Below are positions 43,853-55,507 of a stretch of 64,000 nucleotides of DNA, piece after piece. A program made the position numbers and the translations under genes. Positions within the stretch are counted from its first letter, which is position 1; every line of letters starts with the position of its first letter. The notes under the pieces are model-generated. The model was not told the DNA's origin. It saw nothing but the letters and a program-made list of their open reading frames with translations, and made no database searches. Location: contig VXIS01000047.1 of assembly GCA_008704415.1 (NCBI GenBank), positions 124,001 to 188,000 on the forward strand, written 5' to 3'. The DNA is from Sphaerosporella brunnea. Its lineage: Eukaryota > Ascomycota > Pezizomycetes > Pezizales > Pyronemataceae.

Positions 43853-45722
43853 TATCGAGTATTCGAACGCTCACTGCGCGTCACTCGGTGCGCCGCAGTC
43901 ATGACGGATCACCTCTCGCGACGCACATGTGATAGTTGCAGCACAATGAGAGCTGGCAACGTGGTTCAGCGCGGGATCATGCATTCCCCAATATTGCAAT
44001 CGCCTGCAGATCGATTGAACGGTCGAATATGTCTGGAGTGGTATCCAGATGCGGATTACTATCTACGTTGCGCGCCTAGGTGTTTGTGGGGATATTGGAC
44101 ATCGTAGTGGCGTTGTGGTTCCTCACAACGAGAGTCACCATTGCCTAGACCTGCCGCACCGCCCAGTTCAAGTTTCGCCACGTTGAATATCTGTGTCCTG
44201 ATGTGTGGTACCTCATCCTCGATTGAATGTTTCGCATATCAGCGATTCCTGACGTTGCCGAGTGTGCCAATCTGCACTGACTTGGGTAATAGCGTTACGA
44301 ATGAGCACCGCAGTCAGTTGAACCAGACCGTCCACGCCAGCTGGGCCAGCGCTATCGCGCTGCGGCGCTTTCTCTGTGGTCGGAGAGGCATCCAAGTTGA
44401 CGACAACCGCTGTCTGTCGTAGGGCTCGTAACGGACTCTGATTGAGCGGAAACAAATTGCATCGCTTGCCTTTCGCGTCGCTCCATGGTTACTGCACTGG
44501 CATTGTGCAAGGATGCATAATAATGATGGGTACAGCGTGTGCTAGGGAACGGGAATACCTTCGACAGATTTTTGCGATGCGCTTTGATGGCCAAGCACTC
44601 GCCCTGCGCCCTGGGGTGTCGTCCATAATCTGTCGGCCACGCTGAGACTTTTGCTTGTTTACCACACATTATGTGCCGCTGGACTCCTCGATGGCAGCAC
44701 ACAAGCCAGCTTACAATCCCTACGCATCTGATCACTGCGGATCTGTGCACTTAGCCTAAAAGGTTGGTACTCACCACAAGACAAAGCACAACGATGAGAA
44801 CAGCAGGTCTCACCGGTCTGCTAAGGTGATGATCGGAGAGGGCTACCTGTAGGGAAGAGTTGATCGACCGCGAACTAGACGATCGAACGTAAAAGAATGT
44901 AGCACTCGGGTTTCTACTCGCGTGGAAAAATGGAATCGAAATGGGTTGTAGGCCATTGTCCATTTTCCAAAGTGGGTGAGCTCGGGTTTTCCAGGTTGCT
45001 TCGCTTTGTCGTCGCTGCATGAGTACACCTATCCAATACAAGGAGAGTAACATTCGCCGCTCCCTGCTCTGGCCTTCGGGATACAACCGCTATTCATCCG
45101 ATTAAGAGCTCCGGGGGGTCGCTCAACCCGCGGGGACGTCACCCGTGTCCGCTACACGTTGCGCTGTTCCTCCGTCGCGTCAAAACTGCTCAGGTGCAGT
45201 TTCCAAACTCAATTCTTGTTTCGTTAAGTCGCATGTCCACACGAAGCAGGATATTTGTTGACGGACATCTCCCCTTAGAACCCCCGTCGCAGGAAGGCCA
45301 TGACGTAAGCCAGCAGGGCACGTATATCCTACGTGACATCGTAAATCTCTGCCCAGACCCAACCCAATAACGCACGGAACCATGGAGGCCCTTGCGTGAT
45401 GACACTTCCGGGGCTTGGTACGCCTACGTGTTGTTGAGGATGCCCGCTACGCCCGCTTGCGCCACAATCTGAAAGGCAGTATTGATCAGCTGTATCAGCT
45501 GATATTCCAATATCGGTCCGTGGGTTGTCTATCGGGAGACGCTGTTCGCACCGGGGGTCGCGCCCTTTCCGTAAGTCAAGTCAAGTAGTCACGCCAAATC
45601 GCGCTGCGGCGATCTGCGAGGCCCGTTTCGCTTTGACGTGGTCTCGGCCTCCTGTGGTTTTCGTTGACACCCAGAATGTTGCGCTTCGTGGCCAATCCCC
45701 CAAATCGACGCCTCCTTCTGTT
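43853..45722. other. no supportable gene
   Basis: Short overlapping frames only, no identifiable element. Confidence 0.35.
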
Positions 45723-46121
45723 TCATACCGCATCCTCAGGAATTACCTCGATACATGCGGCTCTGTGTACATTTTCGCTCGCACAGGCGGCAATGGAAAT
45801 CACGTTGGAAGGGTCTCTTTTCGTTTTGGTTGCCACACACCCTGACATCCGCACAAGCGGTACATTGGCGGTCCGTTCATCCTGCGCTGAGCATGGGTGT
45901 TTGAGTGTATGTCGATGAGCTGCTTTTTCACTCCGTGAGGCATGTTTCCGCACAATGATTTGGATGGCTGCAGCTGATACCTTCGCGATGACATGACCGA
46001 CCGTATACGTACAAGAGAGAGACCTTCGTTGTAGCAGGATGGGCACCAGCGAGCGGTCTCCTGTGGGTACGACCTTGACACGGACACCCCGTTTCGCCTC
46101 CTCAACAGAACTGAACGCCAT
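45723..46121 (-). CDS. hypothetical protein, 132 aa
   Basis: The frame has an ATG at 46121 and is open upstream as well. It reads like a folded protein: MAFSSVEEAKRGVRVKVVPT, then a beta-like VGHVIAKVSAAAIQIIV, then a His/Lys-rich segment. It has three spaced Cys residues but no motif I can name. A similar opening (FSSVEEAK) is seen in some transposase zinc-knuckle regions, which is only a guess. Confidence 0.3.
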   Translation of the reverse strand: MAFSSVEEAKRGVRVKVVPTGDRSLVPILLQRRSLSCTYTVGHVIAKVSAAAIQIIVRKHASRSEKAAHRHTLKHPCSAQDERTANVPLVRMSGCVATKTKRDPSNVISIAACASENVHRAACIEVIPEDAV

Positions 46122-46702
46122 TTCCCATTTGCTCAGTGTCGCGCAAGCGAGCAAACAGCGCAGAAACAACGTAGCGCCGGTGCGGAGCCGGCAAAACCAG
46201 TGTTTCCGGATGCTCCTGCTGCCCAGACTAGCTGCTGGTGATCGCCCTCTGCGACCGCATCCTCTGTCATTCCCTCAGCGTCGTGCCTGTCCGCTATTTT
46301 CATCTGAAATAATCGCACTAAGAGACTCTTCGCCGCGCCCACAAAGCCCGGCGAGACTCAGTCTCGGCCATCCTACATAGAATCGTGTTCGTTCTGTAGA
46401 TATCTCACCGCACGAGCCCCACCTAAATCCCGTCCACCACCACCGCCCCACCCGCCGCCCATCAAACGCTCACGACTCACTTTGACCGGTACAGCAAATC
46501 GAGCGTGTTGGCGGTGCCTGGCAGCATTGAGGACGGCATCGATCACACCCTCGGCCAGCGGGCGGCTGCTCCGAGTCCTGCTGACGAAGAGGACGATGCG
46601 AGGCAGGATTCCTACAAGAAAGTCAGCGGACAACGGCATTTGTATGATGCTTTTCGCTCAAAGAACTCCCCGTCCAGGCAATGCTTGTGAAGCAGCTACA
46701 AG

Positions 46703-47155
46703 TCACACTCGGCGGGGAGCGGAACTTTTGTTATGCGCGGGACTAAATGTTAAAGGCCCCACGGCAGGCGGCATCATGGTGCCGGTCATGTTTTGGCAAA
46801 GCAGGCGGCGCCCCTGACTCGCCATATCAATGAATCGTGCTATTGTATTTTTTATCCTAATGTACATATTCTCGCAAACGCATGCTATGAACGCATACCC
46901 GTCATCTGAATGTGTCAGCAATCGGCTGGCTCGCTGGGCTACGGACCGCAACGGAGACGACAATGACGACGAGTAGCAGAGAGTTGTGAGTGTGTCTTCG
47001 GTAAGGAGTGTTTCGGACACAGAACTGCTTTCCAGATCTTCATCATAATCCGGACCAACTGACTCTGGGTGTGAGCCTTCCCGCGGGGGCCGTGTGTTTC
47101 TCGCTCTCCAAGACCCCACAGAGGCAGGAACAGTTCGAAACCGCAAGATCAACAT
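46703..47155 (-). CDS. hypothetical protein, 150 aa
   Basis: ATG-initiated frame with a Ser/acidic first half (DYDEDLESSSVSETLLTED) and a more hydrophobic second half (YAFIACVCENMYIRIKNTI). No start context, intron or domain supports it. A second ATG-initiated frame of 88 codons follows on the same strand at 46373-46639. Both may be chance. Confidence 0.22.
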   Translation of the reverse strand: MLILRFRTVPASVGSWRARNTRPPREGSHPESVGPDYDEDLESSSVSETLLTEDTLTTLCYSSSLSSPLRSVAQRASRLLTHSDDGYAFIACVCENMYIRIKNTIARFIDMASQGRRLLCQNMTGTMMPPAVGPLTFSPAHNKSSAPRRV

Positions 47156-50100
47156 ATTGAATGGGTCATACCTTGTTACCGAACGCTCCCTTGGAGATGT
47201 GTTTTCCAGTCGATGACTCTCATCGTCAGTTATCCAATATGGCCGCCAGCATTGCCGTGTGGATATGTCGCGACCTACGCCTCCAGATCTTGCAAAAACG
47301 GGGTCAGCGAAACATCAGCGGGCCAAACCCAGCCCGCGGCGCCAGCAAACACATCAGCCGAATTGTACATATATCCGTGCAAACAATGCTTACTGCCCAT
47401 AATCATCCCGGACTCGTGTTTCCAACACATCAAAGCATCCGGCGCTGCGGTAGCCTAGCCTTTAGCCAGCACGACCCTCAAGTTGTTGGTTTCTCTAGCC
47501 TGAGTCACTACGGTACTCAGCAACCGCACTGACGACTGTTTGTTTCCTACGACGCAGATCCCGCCACCAGAGATCGCGGGGCGCAGTTTTTACAGTTGAC
47601 GATGGTGACGATTTGGCATGAACGTCGAGCCATGGAACGACTGCTTATCACCACACACTGTCAGCCAAAAGCTTTGTCTACGCATGTTGGAGGCAAAGTG
47701 GTCGTTACATCCCGGGCACGATTGCATGTAGCGGGACAGTCAGTGTTTCAATCGCAGGTGGCCAAGGCTGGTTCGTAATCCGACGTCAGCATACCCGGAC
47801 GCAAGTCACGGCCGACCACGACGCGCGGTTGAGCACTGTCAGCTGAAGACGTAGTCAACAAGAACGTGAGCCCCGCAAAGAGGACGCGACGGATCGCGTT
47901 GGCGCAATTCAAGCCGCAGTTATTCCGCCACCTGGAAGATTCGCAGCCAAAACGTGTTATGGCCCGCTCCATGCGCAGCGATAATTGCGCGGTATTTGTC
48001 TTGGTTGCCAGCCGCACGCGCTGACCTCGCAGCGATGCTCTTGATGGGCCGGGAATCGGCACATTCGCTGGCCAGTGGTGTTGGCAGTCCTGTGCTTCAC
48101 CAGAGATCGCTTCGTAACCTGGTTCCAGGAATTCGAAATGACAGGCTCTGGCAGGCGTCCACCATAATGTTGATGCTCCAGACTCGATCCTGGACCACGC
48201 TCAACACACCGGTTGTGGTGAGAACAGTCCAGTTGTCACTCGATTGCGACCTGCTCCCCAGCCCGGTGTTCACATCGCACATGAGGGGGCGACGGGTCGG
48301 AAGCCCGGAACCTGCGGCGCGCCAGCCGCGGAAGCTGCGACTGTCGAGAACACAATGCGGACAGACATCTGCACATCACATGTCTTCTAATCAGCAGAGA
48401 GCTCACAAATTCAGCGACTGAAACGTCGTTGCAGCTTCCGAACGTTTTGTTATAAAAGTGAGAGTTTGCCTGTAGTGCATTTCGGTGCGCTACGCGTGGG
48501 TACAAGTTTGAAGGTCAACAGCGAAGCGGGCTGTCCGCGAGTTTCTTGTGTTCATGCGGGGCTGCGGCAAGACCTGAAGCCGAGATCCAGGAGCATGGTA
48601 CCGCCTGATGAGAGCGCCGGAAGAAATAAGCAAAGCGCTGAACTTCGATTTTATTGTTGGCAGTCTGCAGGATGGGTCGCATGTTTTAATTTTCAGATGG
48701 CGATAGGTTGGATGGTTCTTTCTGAAAAGTGAGAGCGGCACCTTTACCGAATATCCGGGCACAAAGCGAGTCGACGGCCCACGGTAACTCTGCCGACTTT
48801 GGCGTGGCCGCCCGATTCCTGGGTTTCTGCATGTCGCGGTTGCTTTGCTCAAGTCGGTCCCCGCCGGCCGTTAAATTTGGCAGCTCGTTGTTTCAAGGTT
48901 TCGGCGGTAGCCGCCCGGAATGTGGATTTATGGTTCGCTGCCGGAAGTACACGTGGTGCCTCTGACCTGATAGCAATCTGGGCGGCGGATTGGCAGTCTT
49001 ATAGTGCAGGCACGTATCCGCCTGGTCGTCGCACGTGCGTGGTTGGTGGAGATGGGCGGAGATGGACGCCACAACCACAGCCGTGGTCCCCACCAGAGCA
49101 AAAGAGGCATCAAGCACACAAAGCAGATGCTCTCTACGATCCAGTGCTTTCCGCTCTGACCGTCCCCCCACTTGCGTGCTGGCTTTCAGAAATGCCCTCT
49201 ATGGACTGTGGAAAGCTTGGTCCAACGAAAACAAGCATGAGCAATAGCCAGCAATCCCGTATCCTACCCACACCAGCAATGGGCAGACCGAGCAAACGAA
49301 CCCCGCGTCTGCGACAAGGTGGTGCCATTGGCGGCACCCGGAATTGCGGGGTTTCAGACCATGGCGAATCTCTCGGTGGCGGTGAATCTCTCGGCACAGC
49401 CTAAGCGCCACTGCGAACCTAACTGCGACAAATATTACTGGGGCGCATGCGAGCGGTATGCCCGGATGACACAGAGCGCGGGTCCATCCCAGCCAACAGC
49501 GCGCCTCACAGCGAGAGCCAGGGGCAGATGGGCACTAAATTGATTATTGGGGTTACGGCCTCAGCATTCGCTCTGCACTTTGGTCCCCACCACTTCGTTC
49601 CCTTTGACTACCATCTATACCGTGTCCGCTGCTTACTCTGCAACGACGACAGGCGTGCGATAACTATGTCTATAGCTGCCTGCTCCACATCAATCCCAAA
49701 GCTTAAACTGCCAGGGTAGAGCCGCCTCGGATTAAGTGAACATAGCGCGGAAAGGTCTGACGGGAAATCGGCGAAGCGGACAGAGCAACGACATGGCCAG
49801 CGGACCAGGGCCCCGGGTCACTTGGCAGTCCAAACCGTAGCGGCCGCGGACCCGAGAATCTATGAGTTCCTCCGAAAGCGCGGCCCATACCTGCCGCATT
49901 CCCGTTGTGGCAATGAGACCTGAGGCGGTAGAACACTACATACCGTGCACCCCCCTGTCCTCAGCACGATAGGTTTCACAGTGCTCAATTCTATCGGACC
50001 CAATGAGCCATGCTGGGCCTCTGCGATTTCAAACTGATTGAGGGATGCGGCGGTTGAGCGTCCCCATCCGGAGATGATCACTGCGTGGCGTGAAATCCAC

Positions 50101-51385
50101 GTTGCGTGTGTTATAGCTGTGTGGAACATGCGCAGCTGCGGCTGCGGCCAGAGGACGGTGGTGGCTGGACCCAGAGCAGTCGGTGGGGGGAAAGCGCCAA
50201 AAGGCGGGTGGCCAACCACGGACACAACTGGTATGCGGGCGGCGATGCATCACTCCAACACAACCGCGGTCGCAATACCAGTGCGGATACAGACCTGCCG
50301 ATGGTGAGGTCAACCCTTTCCAGGGCAGCAGAGGTGCGTATTCATGGTACGGAATTGCCACAGTTGGCAGTCGGATTCGGTAGCAGAACCCGAATCAAGA
50401 CTTTCCCGAGCGGGTGGATATGCGCACTGGCTATCCTGATCATGGCCAGGGAATGCCTAGGCGGCGCCGGCATAGACAGCTTTTCGTTTGGGCTGTATGC
50501 CTCAGGTTTGCATGTTAGCCTGGCTCGCCCAAGACGATGCAACGGAATGCGCTGGAACGTTCGACGCAGACGGCCGGCCACGTTATCCATAGTTTTGCGT
50601 TACCCAACCTGGACTGATCACACAGGCGCCACATCGAGCAATGATTTCAGAAGCCAAGGCCTGTGGACTGGGCGCTATTGGCATGGATGCTCAATCGTGA
50701 AGCATTTTGCAAAGCATCAGCGAGCTGAACCGCAATTGAACGCTTACTTCTGAACACCTGCGTGAGCACAGGGTAGGGCATTGGAAAAATGGCAATGGAA
50801 GCGTTATAGAAGCATGGCTGCATCGGGGTCGATCACGGTTAGCGATCAAAATATGTATTTTCTGGCTAACCATTATATCAGCATCATGTGAGGGTAGAAT
50901 GCTCATTCGACCCGCCCGATGGTGCCCGCGAGGCACTGGTGCTTTCGATGTCCAACAGGATAGCCGTCGAACAACTCAGACCTGCGCACCTTGGAAAGCC
51001 TCTAGGCTATCCGTGAGGCACAGTCATTGAACATCAGACTGGCACCGAAGATAAAAGGTTGTGGATGCAACTTCCGATACAGACCACATGAACTTGAGCG
51101 TTTCAAACAATGCCCCCGCCGTAGTGATGGGAATCGATGGTATGAGGCTGCCGGTGTGGGCGGTCGCGTTCAGTCGCAGAACCGGAATCCAGTCTTGCTT
51201 GTGCGGGCCCGTATGTGAACGCACGCGCACCTGCACCGATGAGAAATTGACGATCAGGGCCGTCCAGGAGATTGAAGACTGTGGGCCAGCCGCCTATCCA
51301 CCGAGTCACGGCCTAAAGTTGGTGGCCGCTTGGTGGGCAGCCATCTGAACAGGCGGCTCAGGCGCTTCGGGGCATCCACAGTGCG
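47156..51385. other. 4.2 kb without a supportable gene
   Basis: Frames over 180 codons (48799-49404 plus, 50106-50753 plus) are opposed by open frames on the other strand and resemble nothing. No repeats or termini could be paired by eye. Confidence 0.35.
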
Positions 51386-51739
51386 TCAACGCTTCACCCA
51401 ACCCTCGCTGCACCCTGCCATCCTGTCCGCAGCACCCGACCGCCCTTCGGCATCAAGCTTATCTCCTAGGCAGCCGGGCCGACGTGGAGGATGCTTGACA
51501 CGACGATGAAAAGATTGCATTCCCCAGGTACCAATGGTTGCCGAGGTGGCAGGTTTTCTTTCGCGGTGGTGATACCCGACTTGCGTAGTGTTGCGGACTA
51601 GCGCACTCGAGTAGAATCGGTGCTCATCGAGTTTCCACCAGTGAAGCGGGTCGCGCTCTGAGCCCACTGGCAGTTGGCATAAAGATCGTGCGGTTTCAGA
51701 TGCCTCTGTGGTGCCTGGGGCGTTGTTACTGGCCTGCAC
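51386..51739 (-). mobile_element. possible hAT C-terminal scrap
   Basis: A minus-strand frame contains ERDPLHWWKLDEHRFYSSAL, which matches the start of the hAT dimerisation region (D-x-L-x-WW...FP-x-L-A). The expected continuation (A-T-S-A-x-S-E-R-x-FS) is not readable in this frame. It looks like an old scrap of a hAT family different from the one at 55.5 kb. Confidence 0.38.
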
Positions 51740-52218
51740 CCGTCGTCCTATGTTTCCAAAGATCGCAGCAAGGTCCGGATCTACAGTCTGCGAGCGGTTA
51801 CTGCAACCTCCTCACGAAATATCTTCTTGTGGGTAGGGGAAGTTCGGGTTGTGGAGGTGGGAGGGGGGCGGGTGGTTGTAGGACGGGAAACCTCGTGCTA
51901 TGTGGAAAGCTCGAATGACTCAATTGCGACCCGCGCCCAGCAATGGCCGATCGAGCGGACTCGGCCGCGAAAATACAAACACTCGAGCGGGCACAACACT
52001 AATCAGGGGACGCGAGAATGGCATCTATAGGATGTGCGGTGTTCACACGAGTATTTCCACATGATTCCACTTGATAGAGTGCGCTGAGGGCTGCAGGACA
52101 AGCAAATGCCAGCTGATTATAATTCGCAATAAAGTGATACAGGCAAAAACCGAAAAAGGGCCAACAAAATCAACCACCACATCTCCACATCCGTCGTCCC
52201 AGCTTACGCAAAATGAGA

Positions 52219-53232
52219 TTAATCCTTCTCTCCGGGCGCAGGCTCACCGCCGTCCAATGCCGCAATAAACTCCCACAGTGGCCCAAACGGCACCCAGCAT
52301 TGATCACCCTGGTGTCCCGGCAGGCCAAGATACTCCAGCTGCGCCCATTCGACCGCGAACCCCGACTGCGAACGCACGGGCCAAATCGGCGCCGCCTCGA
52401 CCTCGACCATAATGGACCGCTGGTGCTCTCCGACCGGGGTGCGAATTGTTCTGCTGGCGTAGACGCTGACCGTGGCAAACACGACTTTTCCCTCGTAGCT
52501 GAGCAGGGCATCGTCATCCTGGTCGTGCGCATGACGCAGCAGATCGGGCTGTCCGTCCCCGACAAGCAACTTCCTCTGTATTTGCTGACGTCGGGTGATA
52601 ATCTCCCGCCTGTAGGTATCGTGGTTATACAGGGTGATGACTATAGCGTAGCGCAGCAGTCCTTCCGTGCCAAACAGATATGGCTGAACCTTTCTATCGG
52701 TGTGGAAAGTGGTATCGCAGTTTGCGATTTCAAACACCAGCCACGGCACCTTTTCATGTAAGAAGGTCAGCGAGGAGTCGGGCTGCAACACGAAACGCTG
52801 GCCAGCGTAGTTGCACTCGACCGCGCTCCCAGAGATGTAGCAAGGCCAGTTTTTGGGGAAGAAGCCCGACTCGCACAGAACTTTGCACATGTAGCGCATG
52901 ACCTCGTAGGCTATCACTGGGTGAATAGTCTCCCAGGAGGTCAGGATCAGAACAGGGCCTCTCTGGCCGCGTAGCTCACGTCGCAGATACCACTGGGATG
53001 CGAAGTACTCGCAGTGAGCGACTGGGTTTCCGTGTTCCAGGAGCCAGCGGCAGGCGGTGGCATGTACACCACCGACCATGATCCAATCAGACGATGCGGG
53101 CAGCTGAATCACCACGCGCCTCGTTCCGAATACCGTGTCGCGTGGAACGGCCAGCTCTCCGACAGCCTCGGCAAGCTGCCGATACAGTGTCGCTTCAGGT
53201 GAGGGGGAAACGCAAGGGGTGTCGAAATCCAT
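52219..53232 (-). CDS. PD-(D/E)XK (Uma2-like) protein, 337 aa
   Basis: Single frame from ATG at 53232. The core resembles the Uma2-type restriction-endonuclease fold. P151-D152 in LQPDSSLTF is followed by the hydrophobic strand PWLVFEIANC (E168), then D179-R-K181 and Y185-x-x-G188, then the strand LRYAIVITLY. In Uma2 families the order PD...E-V...D-x-x-K...Y...G is the same, with the Lys displaced downstream of the Glu as here. All the acidic and basic residues needed are present, so it may be catalytic. The N-terminal 130 residues and the C-terminal 100 have no known domain. Bacterial relatives are mostly uncharacterised or mobile-element linked; a fungal role is unknown. The 401-aa protein at 32.8 kb looks like a divergent relative. 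Confidence 0.68.
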   Translation of the reverse strand: MDFDTPCVSPSPEATLYRQLAEAVGELAVPRDTVFGTRRVVIQLPASSDWIMVGGVHATACRWLLEHGNPVAHCEYFASQWYLRRELRGQRGPVLILTSWETIHPVIAYEVMRYMCKVLCESGFFPKNWPCYISGSAVECNYAGQRFVLQPDSSLTFLHEKVPWLVFEIANCDTTFHTDRKVQPYLFGTEGLLRYAIVITLYNHDTYRREIITRRQQIQRKLLVGDGQPDLLRHAHDQDDDALLSYEGKVVFATVSVYASRTIRTPVGEHQRSIMVEVEAAPIWPVRSQSGFAVEWAQLEYLGLPGHQGDQCWVPFGPLWEFIAALDGGEPAPGEKD

Positions 53233-53370
53233 GGAGGGAAGCGTTGTCCGTTTTCGGGGTAGCGCCAGGTCCTGGTCGTTTCGGTGAAATATAGCTGCAG
53301 AGGGTGGCTGTTGGTCCGCTTAATGTGAGAAGCGGTTGAATGATGTGTGGACAGGACCATGGACGGCGCA

Positions 53371-53377
53371 TTTATAC
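53371..53377 (-). promoter_or_regulatory. TATA box of the 337-aa gene
   Basis: GTATAAAT on the minus strand about 140 bp upstream of the ATG at 53232, a plausible fungal core promoter position. Confidence 0.4.
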
Positions 53378-53546
53378 CCGGGGCAGGCCAAGATTTTGTA
53401 CCCCGGTGTTGACCAAGCTCCACGGATGAAGGACATTACACCCCGGCAAGCCTCTAGCCAGGCGCCGTGTGAACCCGGCGAGCCTCAAGCTACGCGCGAT
53501 ATCAACCCGGCGAGCAGAGAAGTGCACCCGGGCTCACGATTACAGT

Positions 53547-53870
53547 TCAATGAAAGCCGTGCAAGAGGTGCTGTCTTAAATGCGGGGCCATAGTGCGCTG
53601 AGATTTAGATAGATGGCGGCAGTATGTACTCGCATCGGAATACATCGGGGCCCCAAAAACCAATTGTGGCACCTCCAAAATATACCATCCAATTTGAACA
53701 GATGTTTCGTCACCGGAAAGACATCCAGGCCCACCATGTTCAATACCGCCGAGTGATCTGGCGCCTCTGTGCAGAACGAGCGTGGCTGGAAGCACTATGA
53801 GGGCGGTTACAGCAGCTTTCAAGCAGGTGAAGACCACCACCCAAATCTTGCGGTTTTTGCGAGATACCAA
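53547..53870 (-). pseudogene. fungal 7TM (DUF6533-like) protein fragment
   Basis: The frame has two hydrophobic segments arranged as in the multi-pass family widespread in mushroom-forming fungi. RKNRKIWVVVFTCLKAAVTA leads into a first membrane helix. A PGC motif follows (GGPGCLSG), then GWYILEVPQLVFGAPMY as the next helix. The RNRK start, the PGC loop and the W-aromatic helix fit the second half of that family. The N-terminal helices and the C-terminus are missing and there is no ATG, so this is a relic. It sits upstream of the Uma2-like gene, in the same orientation. Confidence 0.35.
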
Positions 53871-55244
53871 AGTGGGACAATCCGTTCCAGCGCAAGATGA
53901 GTGGTTACCATCCCCCGGGGAGGACTCGGATGGGCAACAGTGATTCTGCGCAGGAGGCCATCGATTTCTTTATTGTTGTTAGGGCTTGTTTGCTTTCCTA
54001 TGTCCTATTTTGCTTTTCTCTTTCTGACAGTTAGGTGGCCGCAGTTTACCTATGAGAATGCATCAATAAAGAGTCGGATAGGATGAGGGCAGGGACGTCT
54101 GTCAGAATAGCCCCTTTGGAGTACCCGCCTGAGCGCGCCAGTGTCCAAATACGCCTAGCGGCTTCTTGCACCTTCAGTCATGACATTATGGCAATAAATC
54201 CTATCCAGTGTCTACATCGCTGCGTAGCAGCTGTCGTTGTATATTACACTCAGCGCGATCCATTGCCCCAACCCAACAAGGGGCTCCAAGTAGTCCCCCC
54301 TAAACTGTGCTTTGTGACTCATATCCTGATCCGTAGCCGGTTGATGGTGAAGACGTCGGTGAGTCCAGAAGAATGTGGACACACGAGAAACCTCCATTTT
54401 TCAGTGTGCTGTAACACCCGTGCGGCGGGATGCTTTTCACACTCCATGATTACGAATGTTCCCGGGTCTCTCGCTTTCCTTTATGCGGTGATTCAATGCC
54501 GTGTTCCACCGGTGCTGTAGCAAAACAGACTGCCACAAAGAACACGCCGCCTTTATGTAATAGGCTCACACATGCGGTCCGGGAGGTTTTTCACTGGCTA
54601 ATGAGCCATCCACTGAGGAAGCCACGGTCCTGGCTGGGGCCACACTGGACCGCCAGACAACCAGGAGAACAGTCATGGGCCAACCGACCGGTATTGTCAA
54701 CACCTGGGATACGCGTTGTACGTGCCATAGTCAAAATGACTGCGGGATCCTGTGAGTGTGCAATCAGATTGTTTTGTCTGTATGCAACGTCGAACGATTA
54801 TGGCAGACCTACTTTGCATCCATACCCCTCCTGTTCGCCGTCTTTTTGATGTGATTTCGCGGGCTGCCTCCTGTCCGACCTCGTAGTGCCACACCCTCGT
54901 CTGTTTAAAGGTGTGATGTTTCTCGTCTCGCGGGAACCTTCCGAACCATGAGGCTGAGTGGTGATTCAGTTTCTCGGCGTTCTTATCCGCGTTCATCGTG
55001 GACGTCTTTCTCCCGCTTCGAAGGATCTTCTGCCATGCAGGCCGCCGCACTCATCAGGAGTGAACGTGTTGCCATCCCGTCTTGTGATACCGCTGTTGAT
55101 AGCTCACAACAACGTAGCCTGGAATCTTTCGTGGCCCGCCTTTCAGGCTTTTTATAAAGGACACACCTGTGGTCGGTTACTCACTCAACCGTTGGTCTGC
55201 ATACCCCGATTCAACGCGGCCAGTACCTCCCGGTATGGCAATAT
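53871..55244. other. no supportable gene
   Basis: Short overlapping frames only. Nothing else recognised. Confidence 0.35.
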
Positions 55245-55357
55245 GTCAGGGTTGCCAGCCGCGATGCACACCTCAATTTCTCAGTAGCCGGCCCGGAATA
55301 GCGGGGGTTTGCTGGCTGAGCTCCATAAGCAAGCGGCCTAGCTGGCAACCTTGACAG
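55245..55357. repeat. 113-bp inverted-repeat structure
   Basis: GTCAGGGTTGCCAGC at the left end pairs with GCTGGCAACCTTGAC at the right end with one mismatch. The interior has further GCCGG/CCGGC and CTGGCTGAGC motifs. It looks like a very small decayed MITE. Flanking duplications are not evident. It lies 150 bp left of the intact hAT element. Confidence 0.4.
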
Positions 55358-55507
55358 TCCGCGAAGCACTGTCTGGCTGTCCTGGTTTGCGGGCCACCTC
55401 ATGGCAAGTGATCCCTCAAGCAAACGTCCGCGTTGCTTTGCCCCGTAAACGAACATTCGCAATGGAATGGAACTGCGGAGCTTGTAACACCGCGATTGTT
55501 TCTCCAC

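Noticed and set aside
50106..50753. 215-codon plus frame
   Set aside because: Composition looks random and the minus strand is open in several frames over the same stretch. No motif supports either.
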